A DNA stretch of 64,000 bases. Origin: Strigamia acuminata (taxonomy: Eukaryota; Arthropoda; Chilopoda; Geophilomorpha; Linotaeniidae). A program made the position numbers and the translations under genes. The stretch is taken from NCBI GenBank assembly GCA_949358305.1, contig OX442314.1:28939118-29003117 (forward strand). Direction: 5' to 3'. Positions 1 to 11,280 of this stretch are shown here, one piece after another. The stretch's first letter is position 1, and every line of letters begins with the position of its first letter. Below the pieces are notes generated by a model. It made no database searches, had not been told where the DNA came from, and was given only the letters and a program-made list of their open reading frames with translations.

Positions 1-560
1 ATTCAAGCTAGAAAGTTGCTATTCCGTACAGTGGGTACAGACCAGCGATGAAACTCAATTCGTCCAAGAATCACAGATCACACTTTGCAGTTTTGGCAGA
101 AGTTTGACACGGTTGTGAACAGTTTGGAGGTGGAATCAAGAGTGCGGGAAGAGTGGGCCAAAACCGTTTGGCTCACTCCAAAATCTGCTCAGTAAAGCTG
201 CGCAGATGACGAGTTGCACAAAGATCACACACGGCCGCCTTCGGGTCGTGTGCAACAATTGAGCCGGGCACGCGCGAGGGGAAGGGATGCTCCGCCCAGG
301 CACACGCCTAGCAGCATCATCAAAGCAATGCACGCTGCAGCATGATTGGTTGACGCTGTTGCCGGGCCAAAACTTGCTGCAAAACACAATATTATTTGGG
401 TAATATGGTGTCTTGTTTTATATTTGATTAAGATATATTTTATTTCAATTTACATTGAAACAAAACATATAAACTTGTTGAATATGTTTCTAAGACAATT
501 TGGAAATATGGTGCGCACTCAAATAGGAATATTTGAGGTCACCACAGACTTTTAGCCAAT
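1..560. other. No gene recognised
   Basis: I see no convincing coding exon, RNA gene or transposon end here. The short open stretches on either strand show no recognisable domain. The segment lies upstream of the repeated 5' block of channel copy 1. Confidence 0.5.
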
Positions 561-960
561 AAGTAAGGGCTTCTATCTATCTCAATCAGGGTCGTTTTAT
601 CCAATTCGACATCGTCATGCTTATCTCGACGCACAATCAATTTTACAAAGAAATAATAAAATATTTATTGAGTTTGTATCAGTACTTTCTTTCGCAGTAA
701 ACAAACCGGAGAGAACATCAATATTCCACGTGTCTCTTCTGGTGAGGTATGTTCTTCGACTTTTATTCCTCGCTCTCTAAAATTTCACTTTCACAACTTT
801 CCAACTTATTACCTATCTAGTTCAATGCCCGCTTTCAAATTTGAGAAGAATTTACGTTACCAGTAGCACGGTGTAAATATCAGTGATGATGGGCAACATT
901 TGGAACTCTGTCCAAATCAGCAATGCACAAAGACCAGCGATGTAAGTAGCAACGCGAAAT
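561..960 (+). repeat. 5' flank block of DEG/ENaC unit 1
   Basis: This block recurs upstream of all four channel copies: near 5,520-5,960, 10,755-11,200, and split by element 2 at 27,295-27,386 plus 39,727-40,170. It contains a CACGTG E-box-like word followed by a possible splice donor (GAG|GTATG here, CAG|GTAAGA in unit 3). It may therefore be promoter plus a 5' leader exon, but I could not identify a start codon that joins the first coding exon. The recurrence is seen directly; the promoter role is inferred. Confidence 0.5.
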
Positions 961-1389
961 TAGCTGCCAATTGAATAACGACATAACAGAATAGCTGTTA
1001 AGTAAAATACCGAGTGGCCCATACAAAACAGACCCGACAATGCCGGTTTTATTAGAGCAACCCAGTGCATGGAGCCAGAGCTGGACTGGATAGAAATTTA
1101 GTACCGGGAAATCTGTCTGGGTCGGGCTACAGGGACAGGCAACGGTAAGCCAGGGACGGACGACCGTCACATTTGGAACTCTCCTAAACAATCCTAAACC
1201 ACATGATCCAGAACCAACAAAGTCTATTGAACCAACAACTCGATGACACAATGTGGCACACAATGTCCCCACTAGTACCTACTCGATTAGAAATCATGAT
1301 AAAATACATTATTAAAACCAGCTATTACTGTATACTGTATATTAATAAATTTCGTTGTATTTGTCATGTGATACATTAATGATTACGAT

Positions 1390-1540
1390 CAGGGGTCTTT
1401 ATACTTTTCAGCACCCTGGGCTAATAAAACTCAGGCGCCCCTTGCCCAGCACTTTTCTGTGCCCGGCGTCCTTCTGTGCCCATTGAGCCCCTGTGCCCGG
1501 CGCCCCCCTGTGCCCGGCGCCCCTGGTAAAGGTGGGCCTG
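1390..1540. mobile_element. hAT-type non-autonomous element (MITE), 151 bp
   Basis: A 151-bp insertion is bounded by identical 8-bp target duplications ATTACGAT (1382-1389 and 1541-1548). Its ends start CAGGGGTCTTTA and, on the other strand, CAGGCCCACCTTTA, which fits the 8-bp duplication and CAGG-type ends of the hAT superfamily. The homologous site upstream of copy 3 (near 12,015) has no insertion. The interior carries short tandem CTGTGCCCGGCGCCC-like repeats and no coding capacity. Confidence 0.7.
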
Positions 1541-1758
1541 ATTACGATGTACAGATTAGTTCAGTATAACTACTGCACAGTAAAATGTTTGAGAAACATT
1601 TTATTGCACACGTTTGCTCTCAATTTCACATCTTACCTTTGAATTTATTATTTGTTGACACAAGCTGTAAGTCAAAAACTTATTTTCCATTCCTGAAAAT
1701 ATTTGCCAGTATGCTTGCAAGTAAAATGGATTCATTATCGAAAACTATTTATTCGCAG

Positions 1759-3738
1759 ATGCTACATGAGAAGACAAGTCAGACCCAGACGAGTCAGATA
1801 TGAAAAACAACCTGTTAAAAAACTTCAAACTGATTTTTTGGGATTGAGCAAATTGTGTGATCAATCACACAGCGGATTTTTCAAATTGGTTTGGTTTCAA
1901 CTTGTCGTGGCTTGTTTCACTGGTTGTTTGTTCCAAATTTACACACGTGTGAGCGTTTACCTTGATGGGGCAATTACGCAGGAAGTAGAATTCCGACCAC
2001 AAACATCTTTTTCATTTCCTTCGATCGCTATATGCAATATGCATATATATTATCTAATGAGTCATATACGAAATCAACCAAACACAATAAACAATAAGAC
2101 ACGTAACTTAATCAACAGCGATGTCGACGATTTATGGACTAAATTAGGTAGAATAAATCTCGACCGCCTTTGCGCCGTAAGTAAAAATAAAGGCATTTTC
2201 ATTTAACTAAGTGTTGGCATTGCGATGGTCAAAATCAAAATCAGTAACAGTTTAAACTAATTATTTATATCCTCAGAGCACACCATACTTTGACGGATGT
2301 GGTAAACAACTTTTTAAGATAATGACAGTAAACCCTGTTACTACAGTTGTTGGAAACTGTATGATGTTTAATCTGAGTAATACCAAAATGAAATCACATT
2401 CTTGTGAATGTTATTGTGACAAAGTTTCTACAGGCTATACTCTTTCCGCACTCAAGAAGAGCCCTGGAATCTTGGCTCCCATTGGCCAAGCCATATCACT
2501 TATGTAGTGATACATAAAAAAAGACCCAAAACACCAGAAATGCATTATAGGGAACAACTTTTCCTTGTAGTAGAACTTCAACTATAACTATATACAGTTC
2601 TGAGTAATCAGACTAGGCATTGGCCAGCTTCCAGGGCTCTTCTTGAGTGCGGAAAGAGTATAGTTAGTGTATTTCATGTGTATTGCCCGAAATAATCGCC
2701 ACGTAGACTGCATCCACTCTTCGATCAATAAGACCGATACCAAAATATTTTCACCCTAACTCTGGCCAACGATCCTGTAGCAACCTGTTTGCAATAACGT
2801 TTATAGAGTAGTCAGTAATTCGATTGTATAGCAATTATACGATTGCAGATGAGAAAATGGAGTACAAAGGTCCATTCACTTATCTTAGTTTGGACTGGAA
2901 AACCGTTGAGACTCCCTATTATATGCCATGTGTATATGTAAGGTTATACATACGAGGAAAACAAGAAAAGGAAAATGTGTAAAAAATGCTACGGTTTCTT
3001 TCAGTTTTCTCTCCACAGCGATACTTTCCGGCATGTCTATGACGGCCTTGTAGTATCTGAAGAAGTCGATGTTAATTTTCAAACAGAATACCGAATATTT
3101 GAAAAAGAGGTGCAGTAACACAATTTTAAAAAAAAATGAATGCTTTCCAATATGAATCCAATTATTAGTTTAAGAATTTGAATTTACCTCGCAATCCCTG
3201 TGCACCGGCGGAAGAAGTTACAATCTGCATAACTAATTGCTTTGACAAATTATTAGAAAAGAAGTTAACTTGTAGGTAAGATTCCAATGCATAAGGTTAG
3301 AACTGTTTCATCCGGATGTGTATGTAATCTCTCACTTTCTTTGTCAGATTACCATTTTTCAATTCCACGCTACCGCGCTGCACCAGTTTTAATGAAATTA
3401 AGAAAGGATTTTGGGTTGGTTGGAAAGCAGCAATCTACATGGTCGATAATGTTAAACCTTGTCAGTGTAAACGTAAATGTAACGAGATCAAATACACGTT
3501 GAATAAGGAAACGCAGAAAAAAAATGATAATTTAAACAAAACAAGGTTGTTTTTCCGTTTTTCAGCGGAAACACACGAAACGATTATAGAGCGACAAATG
3601 TTCTCGCTTTCAGCCTTGTTCAGTGAAATTGGTGGAACGCTCGGTCTATACCTTGGCATCAGCATTTTCACAATTGTTGATCTCATTAGCTTTCTTGCCA
3701 GACTTTCAATTTCCAAGTTCAAACGCTTTTTTAAATGA
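1759..3738 (+). CDS. DEG/ENaC family cation channel, copy 1 (six coding exons, splice donor 2 hit by MITE)
   Basis: Exons are 1759-2176, 2277-2433, 2849-2937, 3005-3109, 3169-3275 and 3348-3738. The phases join into one frame of about 421 codons. Exon 1 encodes the cytosolic N-terminus, TM1 and the post-TM1 FPSIAIC segment. Exon 2 carries the GNCMMFN motif typical of the extracellular domain, exons 4-6 the cysteine-rich region, and exon 6 TM2 with GGTLGLYLGIS, the pore and selectivity region. Such proteins form trimeric Na+-permeable plasma-membrane channels. The pre-TM1 gating motif reads HS instead of HG. A 223-bp MITE sits two bases into intron 2, changing the apparent GCTAGT donor to GCTATA; reading through meets a stop at 2505-2507. 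The true N-terminus is unresolved because the frame stays open upstream of the exon-1 acceptor. The family is clear; whether this copy works is not. Confidence 0.7.
2438..2660. mobile_element. TA-flanked MITE inside channel copy 1
   Basis: This 223-bp insertion has inverted ends of about 30 bp, starting TACTCTTTCCGCACTCAAG, and is flanked by TA dinucleotides (2436-2437 and 2661-2662). Copies 2 and 3 lack it at the same place, reading ...GGCTAGT... uninterrupted. The TA duplication fits Tc1/mariner-type transposition. It has no coding capacity and lies at the end of exon 2. Confidence 0.75.
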
Positions 3739-4560
3739 TTAATTCCGCTTAAGTTAAACTTTCAGTAAGCCACATCACATCTAGATCAATCTCAGCACTA
3801 CCATATTAGGAGTGATAAAAATAAAACCGCCAGTACGGTTTAATTCATATTGAGATTTGAATAAAGTATGTAAATGGGTTTGCTTTTGGATAGAACGACT
3901 CCTCCACCAGCATTCTAAGCTCTGCCCACCCCCCAAACTATTCTATTCACTCAAAGAAACAATCCATTATTTGTCATTGATTAGTAGGCTCATCTGGCTT
4001 CTTCAAGCATCAGAAAAGAGTCCCAAAAACTATTCAATTTATTGCAAAAGAGCACTTTATAGCACTGTCAATTAGTGTATTGTATTGTGTATAATTCAAG
4101 GTTATTTCAAGGTTATTCAAGGTTATTTAGTTTACACGGGGGGATTTGGTTGGGGGAAAATTTTATTCCACTTAGGGGCCAAAATTTAGTCAAAATGGGG
4201 GTGGTTTAAATCGGCCCCTATTACAATCATATATGCAAACATTTTACCATATGTTATTACTAAAAGGTGCCTTTCCTAATTGGGCAGTTTAAAGCATTTT
4301 ATTCAACTAGATGAGAGGATCATTTTGAAGGATATCATGAATATTTGAATAAATTTCCGACTGTACCGGTAGTTATACATTAGAAATTTTATGCCATTTT
4401 TCTCAACATGAACTTTTCAGTTGAATATTCTCAAATTGTATCTCTTTGTCCGTATATTTCTGCTCAATACAATGTAGGAAATAAAGATATTAAAATAAAC
4501 GAATTAAATGACTCATCATTAACTTAAATGAAATATTAATTTTTCTAATGCACAGGCTTA
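3739..4560 (+). repeat. 3' flank block shared by units 1 and 2
   Basis: The stretch after copy 1 is repeated after copy 2 (9,459-10,505) at high identity, and partly after copy 3 (26,853-27,070). It includes a second possible AATAAA near 4,480. Unit 1 also has a short G-rich insertion near 4,137-4,225 that unit 2 lacks. No coding exon is apparent. Confidence 0.6.
3860..3865 (+). promoter_or_regulatory. Candidate poly(A) signal of copy 1
   Basis: AATAAA lies about 120 bp after the stop codon of channel copy 1. The same hexamer recurs at the equivalent place in copy 2 (9580-9585). Confidence 0.45.
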
Positions 4561-5445
4561 TGCGCCTATACTCTGTTCCGATACAACGTTGTCCTACTTT
4601 CAGCCGTATCACTGGTGTAGTAGTGGCACAAAAAAGTAGTTTAAAACACCAGAATTGTAATCGAACTCCAGACATTGTGATCGATTACCAACACAAAGGT
4701 GATGCTTTGACACAGAACTACTTTTCCGCATAGTCCACAGTTAGGCGTAATTTGGCTCGGAAATAGGACAACGTTTGTGGTGACCCTGGTGGTCACCAAA
4801 GGGTTGAATTTATTTCTTCCCTATCAGAAAAGTATCTGAAAATTATTATTTTTTATGTTTCATTTTTTATATGTCTGGTTGAGGAAATCAGACAACTTGG
4901 AGAAACATGTGGGTGGTTGCCAGGGCAACCAACCCATGAGCTTTTTTCTAACAGGAAATGCTTCCTGTGAAAGGAGAAAAACCTTAGTACAAGTATGAAT
5001 CTTGTATTTGTATGAAACACACCATGAAAAACTGCTCTCTGAAACCAAATCTCATTGAAGTTGTTTTGTGGTAATTCTACAGATATTTGGACTCCTGCTT
5101 CCATTAACACACGTACTGTGAGATATCATTCTTGTGACACGAGATTTCTCGTTTTTACTGATAGAATAAGATCAACAGCGGGATTTCTGTCTTTCTGTTG
5201 GACAACACCAACAACAGAATTTTTCTGTCTTGCTAGCCACAACTGGCTACGTGAGAAACTCGTCGCGACTGCTACGTTGCGAATTGTTGCGTTTAAGTCA
5301 ACGAATTGGATTCGTTGTGTGAGTATAATTTTGATTAAACCAGAAATTTATCCGATCTCTTTTCTTCTTGTGAATGGAATTGAGTCCGAGCTTTATCACG
5401 GAAATTTATCCGTTTTCGTCGTACGTCATCGCCGTTTCGGATCGA
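4561..5445. other. Spacer unique to the unit 1-unit 2 junction
   Basis: This segment is absent at the other unit junctions (10,506-10,690 and 27,071-27,210), which resemble each other. A weak inverted pair (AACGTTGTCCTA near 4,583 and TAGGACAACGTTT near 4,765) could mark an old short element. The 150-codon frame at 5055-5507 has no recognisable domain and I do not call it a gene. Confidence 0.4.
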
Positions 5446-5990
5446 AATTGGGCGCTGTCAATCAAATACCACAATACAGTCTGTCAAAACGATTACGTTT
5501 AGTGTAAAGTGGTCTTGAGAAGCAACAGTTTCTATCTAACTTTAATCAGGATCGATACCGAATCGACGTCGTCCGGCTTATCTCGACTCACAATCAATTT
5601 TACAAAGAAATGATTAAATATTTATTTGAATTAGTATCAATACTTTCTATCACAGTAAACAAACTGGACAGAATATCAATATTCCACGTGTCTTTCCTGG
5701 TCATGTAAGAGTGTTTTTTCTCCTCGCTCTCTAAAACTTTCACATTCACAACTTTCCATTTTACTACCTACCTAGTTCAACGCCTACTTTCAAATTTGAG
5801 AAGCATTTACAGTACGTAGCAGTAATACGGTGATGCTAAATATAATCTAGACATGATGGGTCGAATTTGGAACTCTGATCAAATCAGTGACGCGCAAAGA
5901 GCGACCATGTAAGTAGCAACGTAAAATTAGCGACCGATTCGAATAGCGACATAACAAAATAGCGACGTAGCATAAAAGCGACCCGCGCAT
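5446..5990 (+). repeat. 5' flank block of DEG/ENaC unit 2
   Basis: This is homologous to the upstream blocks of the other units, including the CACGTG word and the possible leader donor (here CAT|GTAAGA). It ends in a run of GCGAC-containing short repeats near 5,905-6,020, matched near 39,995-40,130 upstream of copy 4. No start codon can be assigned. Confidence 0.5.
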
Positions 5991-6357
5991 ATTAAGACAT
6001 TTGGAATAGCGACGGTCGTTTTAGCTTCCGTTGCAGTGAAGTATTCAAGGGAGGTGTTTTTCAAAAAGAGGAGATGACGTAATAGAACTAAGAATTGAAT
6101 GTTCCAATAATTCTGCAGAACTACTCAGGATGACTTGATTTTTAGGCGTACTTAACTAAGCTTTGTGTAACCCTCTTAAGAAGTTGAGTAAGTTTGAGTT
6201 ATCTGGCCAGATCACTCCTTTTTTGGATAGGAACAACACGAGTAATAGAATACACCAAATTCAATTTTTACATGGTTTTGATTTAACAAGATCTAGAAAA
6301 ATGAATTCAAATTCCGTTTTCCATTTCCGTTTCCGTTTTTCGTTTTCAGTTTTCATA

Positions 6358-7307
6358 CAGGGTGTTCTAAAAGTCTGGTTTCCTCCAAATATTTCCTGTG
6401 CAATTGCATCTAGGCCAACTTTGATGAAGCGATCATAGAGGAAGTTGGGTGAGAGCAATCCAATAATGTCATCAAATTTGACCTTGAAGGTCATTTTCAA
6501 GGTCATTCACTTTTTAACTTTTAAACCGTTTAAGATACAGCAAAATTTCCAATTACACAGTTGTAGAGCACCATCATATTAGTACTATACATCTCATCTT
6601 AGTTATAGTACCAGTAAGTTAAATTTTTTTTGTTAAAAAAAGAAACAAATTAGCAAATTAAAATTTTCAATCAAAATGTTGTAGAGCACCATCAAATTAG
6701 TCTAAATAATCCAACAATTGGCTGTTCAACAAAGTTTATAAATGATGAAAATCATTGAGAAATTAATCTTCAGCTTGACTGATGCTCATTACACAGTCGT
6801 GCAGAACTCTGTCTAGCGGCCAAAGGACAACACATTGAACTACTACCATACTTAAGTGATACCTAGAAACCAACTACCAGCCCATCCACCGACACTCTCC
6901 CACCGAATCATTAACCCGGTGATCCATAATATGCGTGATATTCACGATATTCGCTACATGTAAGAATAATTCTTACACGCGATGTCGCGCATTCAGTATG
7001 AATAGCGCTGCTGCCATGTGTTACTGCAATATCGCGCGTTATGAAAAATTTAACTTAGATAACTAAGATAAGTTTGATAGTACTAATTTGATGGTGCTTT
7101 ACAACTTTGTAATTGGAAATTTTGCTGTATCTTAAACGGTTTAAAAGTTAGAAAGTGAATGACCTTGTAAATGACCTTCAAGATCAAATCTGATGATATC
7201 ATTGGATTGCTCTCACCCAACTTCCTATACGATCGCTTCATTAAAGTTGGCCTTGATGCAATTGCTCAGGAAATATTTGGAGGGAACCAGACTTTTAGAA
7301 CACCCTG
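6358..7307. mobile_element. Mariner-like non-autonomous element with about 250-bp TIRs
   Basis: This 950-bp insertion begins CAGGGTGTTCTAAAAGTC and ends with its reverse complement. It is flanked by TA (6356-6357 and 7308-7309). The inverted ends match over about 250 bp on each side with scattered differences. A word from the TIR (GTAGAGCACCATCA) recurs internally near 6,690. The 350-450 bp between the TIRs has no transposase-like frame. TA duplications and these ends fit the Tc1/mariner group; the subgroup is not determined. It lies between the 5' block and exon 1 of copy 2. Confidence 0.75.
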
Positions 7308-7508
7308 TATATTACAATCAAACCATTTTTAGAATTCAATAAAAATAAAATAAAATAATACGGAGTATAACTTTACACCTAATGGGCACAAAAAGAAAAA
7401 AATTAATTGCAGGTCTGTCATAAACTTATTAGCCACTGCTGAAAGTGTTTGTCTATGTGCTGTAATTACAGTAAAATAGTTTCATCAATGAAAACTATTT
7501 ATTTGCAG

Positions 7509-9458
7509 ATGCAACGTGAGACGACAAGTCAGACCCAAAAAAGTCAGGTATGGAAAAAAACCTGTTAAAAAACTTGAAACTGATTTTTTGGGATTGAACA
7601 AATTGTGTGATCAATCACACGGCGTATTTTTCAAATTGGTTTGGTTCCTTCTTGTCGTGGCTTGCTTCACTGCTTGTTTGTTCCAAATTTACACCCGTGT
7701 GAGCGTTTTTCTTGATGGGGCAATCACGCAGGAAGTTGAATTCAGACCACAAACATCATTTTTATTTCCTTCGATCAATATATGCAATTTGCATATATAT
7801 TGTCTAATGAGTTATATACGAAATCAACCAAACACAATAAACAATAAGACACGTAACTTAATCACCAGCGATGTCGACGAATTATGGACTACATTGGGCA
7901 GAATAAATCCCGAACACTTATGCGCAGTACGTAAGCAAATATAAAGTTCATTTTAAATTCAGATTAGTGTTGGCATTGCAATCGTTACCACTGGACACGC
8001 TGAAATCAGTAACAGTTACGGTCACTTTTCTCCACATCCCCTTACCTATTGAACAAAAAAATGTTTTTCCTGGCCAGATGCAAAGTTTTCCACTGAAGAG
8101 CTTTGCAGGGCAGTATATTGTATATCAAAAACAAGCTCATTGTTCTGAATTTTTAATGTAATTGATAAAGAAATGCACAATTAGTTTAAGCTAAATTATA
8201 TTTTTTAATAGAGAACATCAAAAATGAAAAGCCGCTGTGGAAAAGAACTTTTTGAGAAAATAACTGCAAACTCCGTTAATACAGCAATTGGAAATTGTGT
8301 GATGCTTAATATGCGTAATACGTAGAATATATCAGATTATTGAGAACGTTATTGTACAAAAGTTTCTATGGGCTAGTATATTTTATGTGTATTGTCATGA
8401 ATAACCACCACACTTCAATGGAAATGCTACCAAATCGAAATCGTCCCAATTTTACTGTTTTCATCCTATCTCTGGGCAACGATCAGTTTCCTGTCGAAAC
8501 CTGTTTGCAATAACGTTTACACAGTATGTTAGAAATTCTATTGAACAGCAATTATACAATTACAGATGAAAAAATGGTGTACAAAGGTCCATTCACCTTT
8601 TTCCAGTTGGGCTGGAACACCGTTGAGGCTCCCTATGATGTACCAATTCTATTGGTAAAGTTATACATATGAAAAAAACAAGAAACGGAAAATGTGTATA
8701 TAATGGGACAGTTTCTTCCAGTTTTCTCTCCACAGTGATACTTTCCAACATGTGTACGACGGCCTTGTAGTATCTGAATCAGCCAAAGTCAATTTTCAAA
8801 CGGAATACCGCATATTTGAAAAAGAGGTGCAGTAACAAAATTATAAAAAGAAATGAATGCTTTCCAATATCAATCCAAATTTTAGTTCAAGAATTTGAAT
8901 TTACCTCGCAATCCCTGTGCACCGGCGGAAGAAGTTACAACCTGCATGACTAATTGCTTAGACGGATTATTAGGAAAGAAGTTAACTTGTAGGTAAGATT
9001 CCAGTGCATGTACGTTAGAACTGTTTCATCCGGATGAATATACAATCTCTTTCACGTTTTTTGCTAGATTACCATTTTTCAATTCCACGCTACCACGTTG
9101 CACCAGTTTTGATAAAATTTTTTATGGATTTTGGGGTGGTTGGAATGCAGCAACCAACATGGTCGAAAATGTTGAACCTTGTCAGTGTAAACGTAAATGT
9201 AACGAGATCAAATACACATTGAATAAGGAAACGGAGACAGAAAATAATAACACAAACAGAACAGCGTTGAATTTCCTTTTTTCAGCTGAAACACACGAAA
9301 CGATTACAGAGCGACAAATGTTCTCGTTTTCAGCTTTGTTCAGTGAAATTGGTGGAACGCTCGGTTTATACCTTGGCATAAGCATTGTCACAATTGCTGA
9401 TCTCATTAGCTTTCTTGCCCGGCTTTCAATTTCCAAGTTTAAACGCTTTTTTAAATGA
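7509..9458 (+). pseudogene. DEG/ENaC family channel, copy 2 (in-frame stops in exon 2 under the long-exon model)
   Basis: Exons are 7509-7926, 8212-8371, 8566-8654, 8722-8826, 8886-8992 and 9068-9458, with the same phases as the other copies. This is the only copy that keeps the HG gating motif before TM1 (SHGVFFKLVWF). TM1, the FPSINIC segment, the RNPCAPAEE cysteine region and TM2 with the GIS filter are all intact. Exon 2 as defined by copies 1 and 3 has TAG at 8323-8325 and TGA at 8341-8343, and a cysteine codon is replaced (CGT). That would truncate the protein in the extracellular domain. If exon 2 instead ended at the GTAATA donor just before the TAG, in the same phase, the frame would be restored. 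I favour a decayed copy but cannot exclude the short-exon reading. Confidence 0.6.
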
Positions 9459-10505
9459 TTAATTCAGCTTAAGTTAAACTTTCAGTAAGCCACATCACAT
9501 CTAGATCAATCTCAGCACTACCATATTAGGAGTGATAAAAATAAAACCGCCAGTACGGTTCAATTCATATTGAGATTTGAATAAAGTATGTAAATGGGTT
9601 TGCTTTTGGATAGAACGACTCCTCCACCAGCACTCTAAGCTCTGCCCACCCCCCAAACTATTCTATTCAATCAAAGAAACAATCCATTATTTGTCATTGA
9701 TCAGTGGGCTCATCTGTTTGAAAGGTCGCAGGTCGAATTCGTACTTTGTATATTTTAAATCTGGTTGTACTTGCTATTTTTTCTGGTTTGGCTGCTGCTC
9801 AAAAAAGGACATGTTTTAAGGTTGAAAACAAGTTTATTGTGTGTAAAATATTTGGGGTCTACAGAACTGAAATCAGGCTAAATGAGGTCAACACTACACA
9901 TCTGGACACACGTCACACTCTCATAAAAGTGTCACTCGCTCATAAACGTGCCCCCTCAATGTTGAAAACTCTCCTCTTGCAAACCCACCCTACTCTAACT
10001 AAAACTCCAGTTTTTACAATCTGGCTTCCTCACGCATCAGAAAAGAGTTCCATAAAACTATTCAATTCATTGCAAAACAGCACTTTATAGCACCCCTATA
10101 CTGTCAATTAATGTATTGTATTGTGTATAATTCAAGGTAGTACAATCTTACATGCAAACGTTTTCTAAAATTGTAATTCTCACATGTCATTTTTCCATAT
10201 GTTATCACTAAGGGGTGTCTTTCCTAATTGGGCAGTTTAAAGCATTTTATTCAACTAGATGAGAGGATCATTTTGAAGGATATCATGAATATTTGAATAC
10301 ATTTCCTACTGTACCGGTAGTTATACATTAGAAATTTTATGCCATTTTTCTCAACTTGAACTTTTCAGTTGAATATTCTCAAATTGTATCTCTTTGTCCG
10401 TATATTACTGCTCAATACAATGTAGGAAATAAAGATAATAAAATAAATGAATTAAATGACTCATCATTAACTTAAATGAAATATTAATTTTTTTAACGCA
10501 CAGGC
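9459..10505 (+). repeat. 3' flank block of unit 2, with a roughly 310-bp insertion
   Basis: This is homologous to 3,739-4,560. Relative to unit 1 it carries an extra segment at about 9,714-10,020. That segment starts with AAAGGTCGCAGGTCGAATTC, which resembles the T-arm/B-box of a tRNA and could be the edge of a short tRNA-derived SINE. No coding exon is apparent. Confidence 0.45.
9580..9585 (+). promoter_or_regulatory. Candidate poly(A) signal of copy 2
   Basis: AATAAA lies about 120 bp downstream of the copy 2 stop, at the same position as in copy 1. Confidence 0.4.
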
Positions 10506-11280
10506 TTATGCGCCTAGTCCTGAGTATCCAGATCCTGTTGACCCGGATTTTTAGAATTCCTGTTTCCATGGATCTCAATGGAGATTAGATTAAAGATGAT
10601 TATGAGATGAAGGAATCAAAGATGGGTGACCATTCATGATTGTGATGTTTAAATCTGTGTCTTTTATTCAACAGCTAGCTAGATGGCGCTGTCAATCAAA
10701 TACCACTATACAGTCTGTCAAAACGATTACGTTTAGTGTAAAGTGGTCTTGAGAAGTAACAGTTTCTATCTAACTTTAATCAGGATCGATACCAAATCGA
10801 CGTCGTCCGACTAATCTCGACTCACAATCAATTTTACAAAGAAATGATTAAATATGTATTTGAATTTGTATCACAGTAAACAAACCGGACAGAGTATCAA
10901 TTGCACTTGTCTTTCCTGGTCAGGTAAGAGTGTTTTTTACTCCTCGCTCTCTAAAAGTTTCACATTCACAACTTTCCAACTTATTACCTATCTAGTTCAA
11001 CGCCCACTTTCAAATTTGAGAAGAATTTACGTTACCAGTAGCACGATGTAAATATCAGTGATGATGGGTCACATTTGGAACTCTGTCCAAATCAGCAACT
11101 CACAAACCCCAACGATGTATGTATAGCAACGCGAAATTAGCTTGCCGATCGAATAATGATATAACAGAATAACCGTTAAATAAAATAACGGATGGCCCAC
11201 ATAAAACAGGCCTGAAAATGCATGGAGGGTTACTATGGCCGGGACGGTTTTATTTGGACAACCTGGTACATGGAGCAAAG
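10506..11280 (+). repeat. Unit 2-unit 3 junction and 5' flank block of unit 3
   Basis: The junction at 10,506-10,690 matches 27,071-27,210. It is followed by the 5' block shared by all units, with a good donor-like CAG|GTAAGAG near 10,922. No protein start is assignable. Confidence 0.5.

Noticed and set aside
880-1272. 130-codon minus-strand frame
   Set aside because: It overlaps the repeated 5' flank, is not kept open in the other units, and resembles no protein.
5055-5507. 150-codon frame in the unit 1-unit 2 spacer
   Set aside because: No domain, no conservation in other units, and its end lies inside the repeated 5' block of unit 2.
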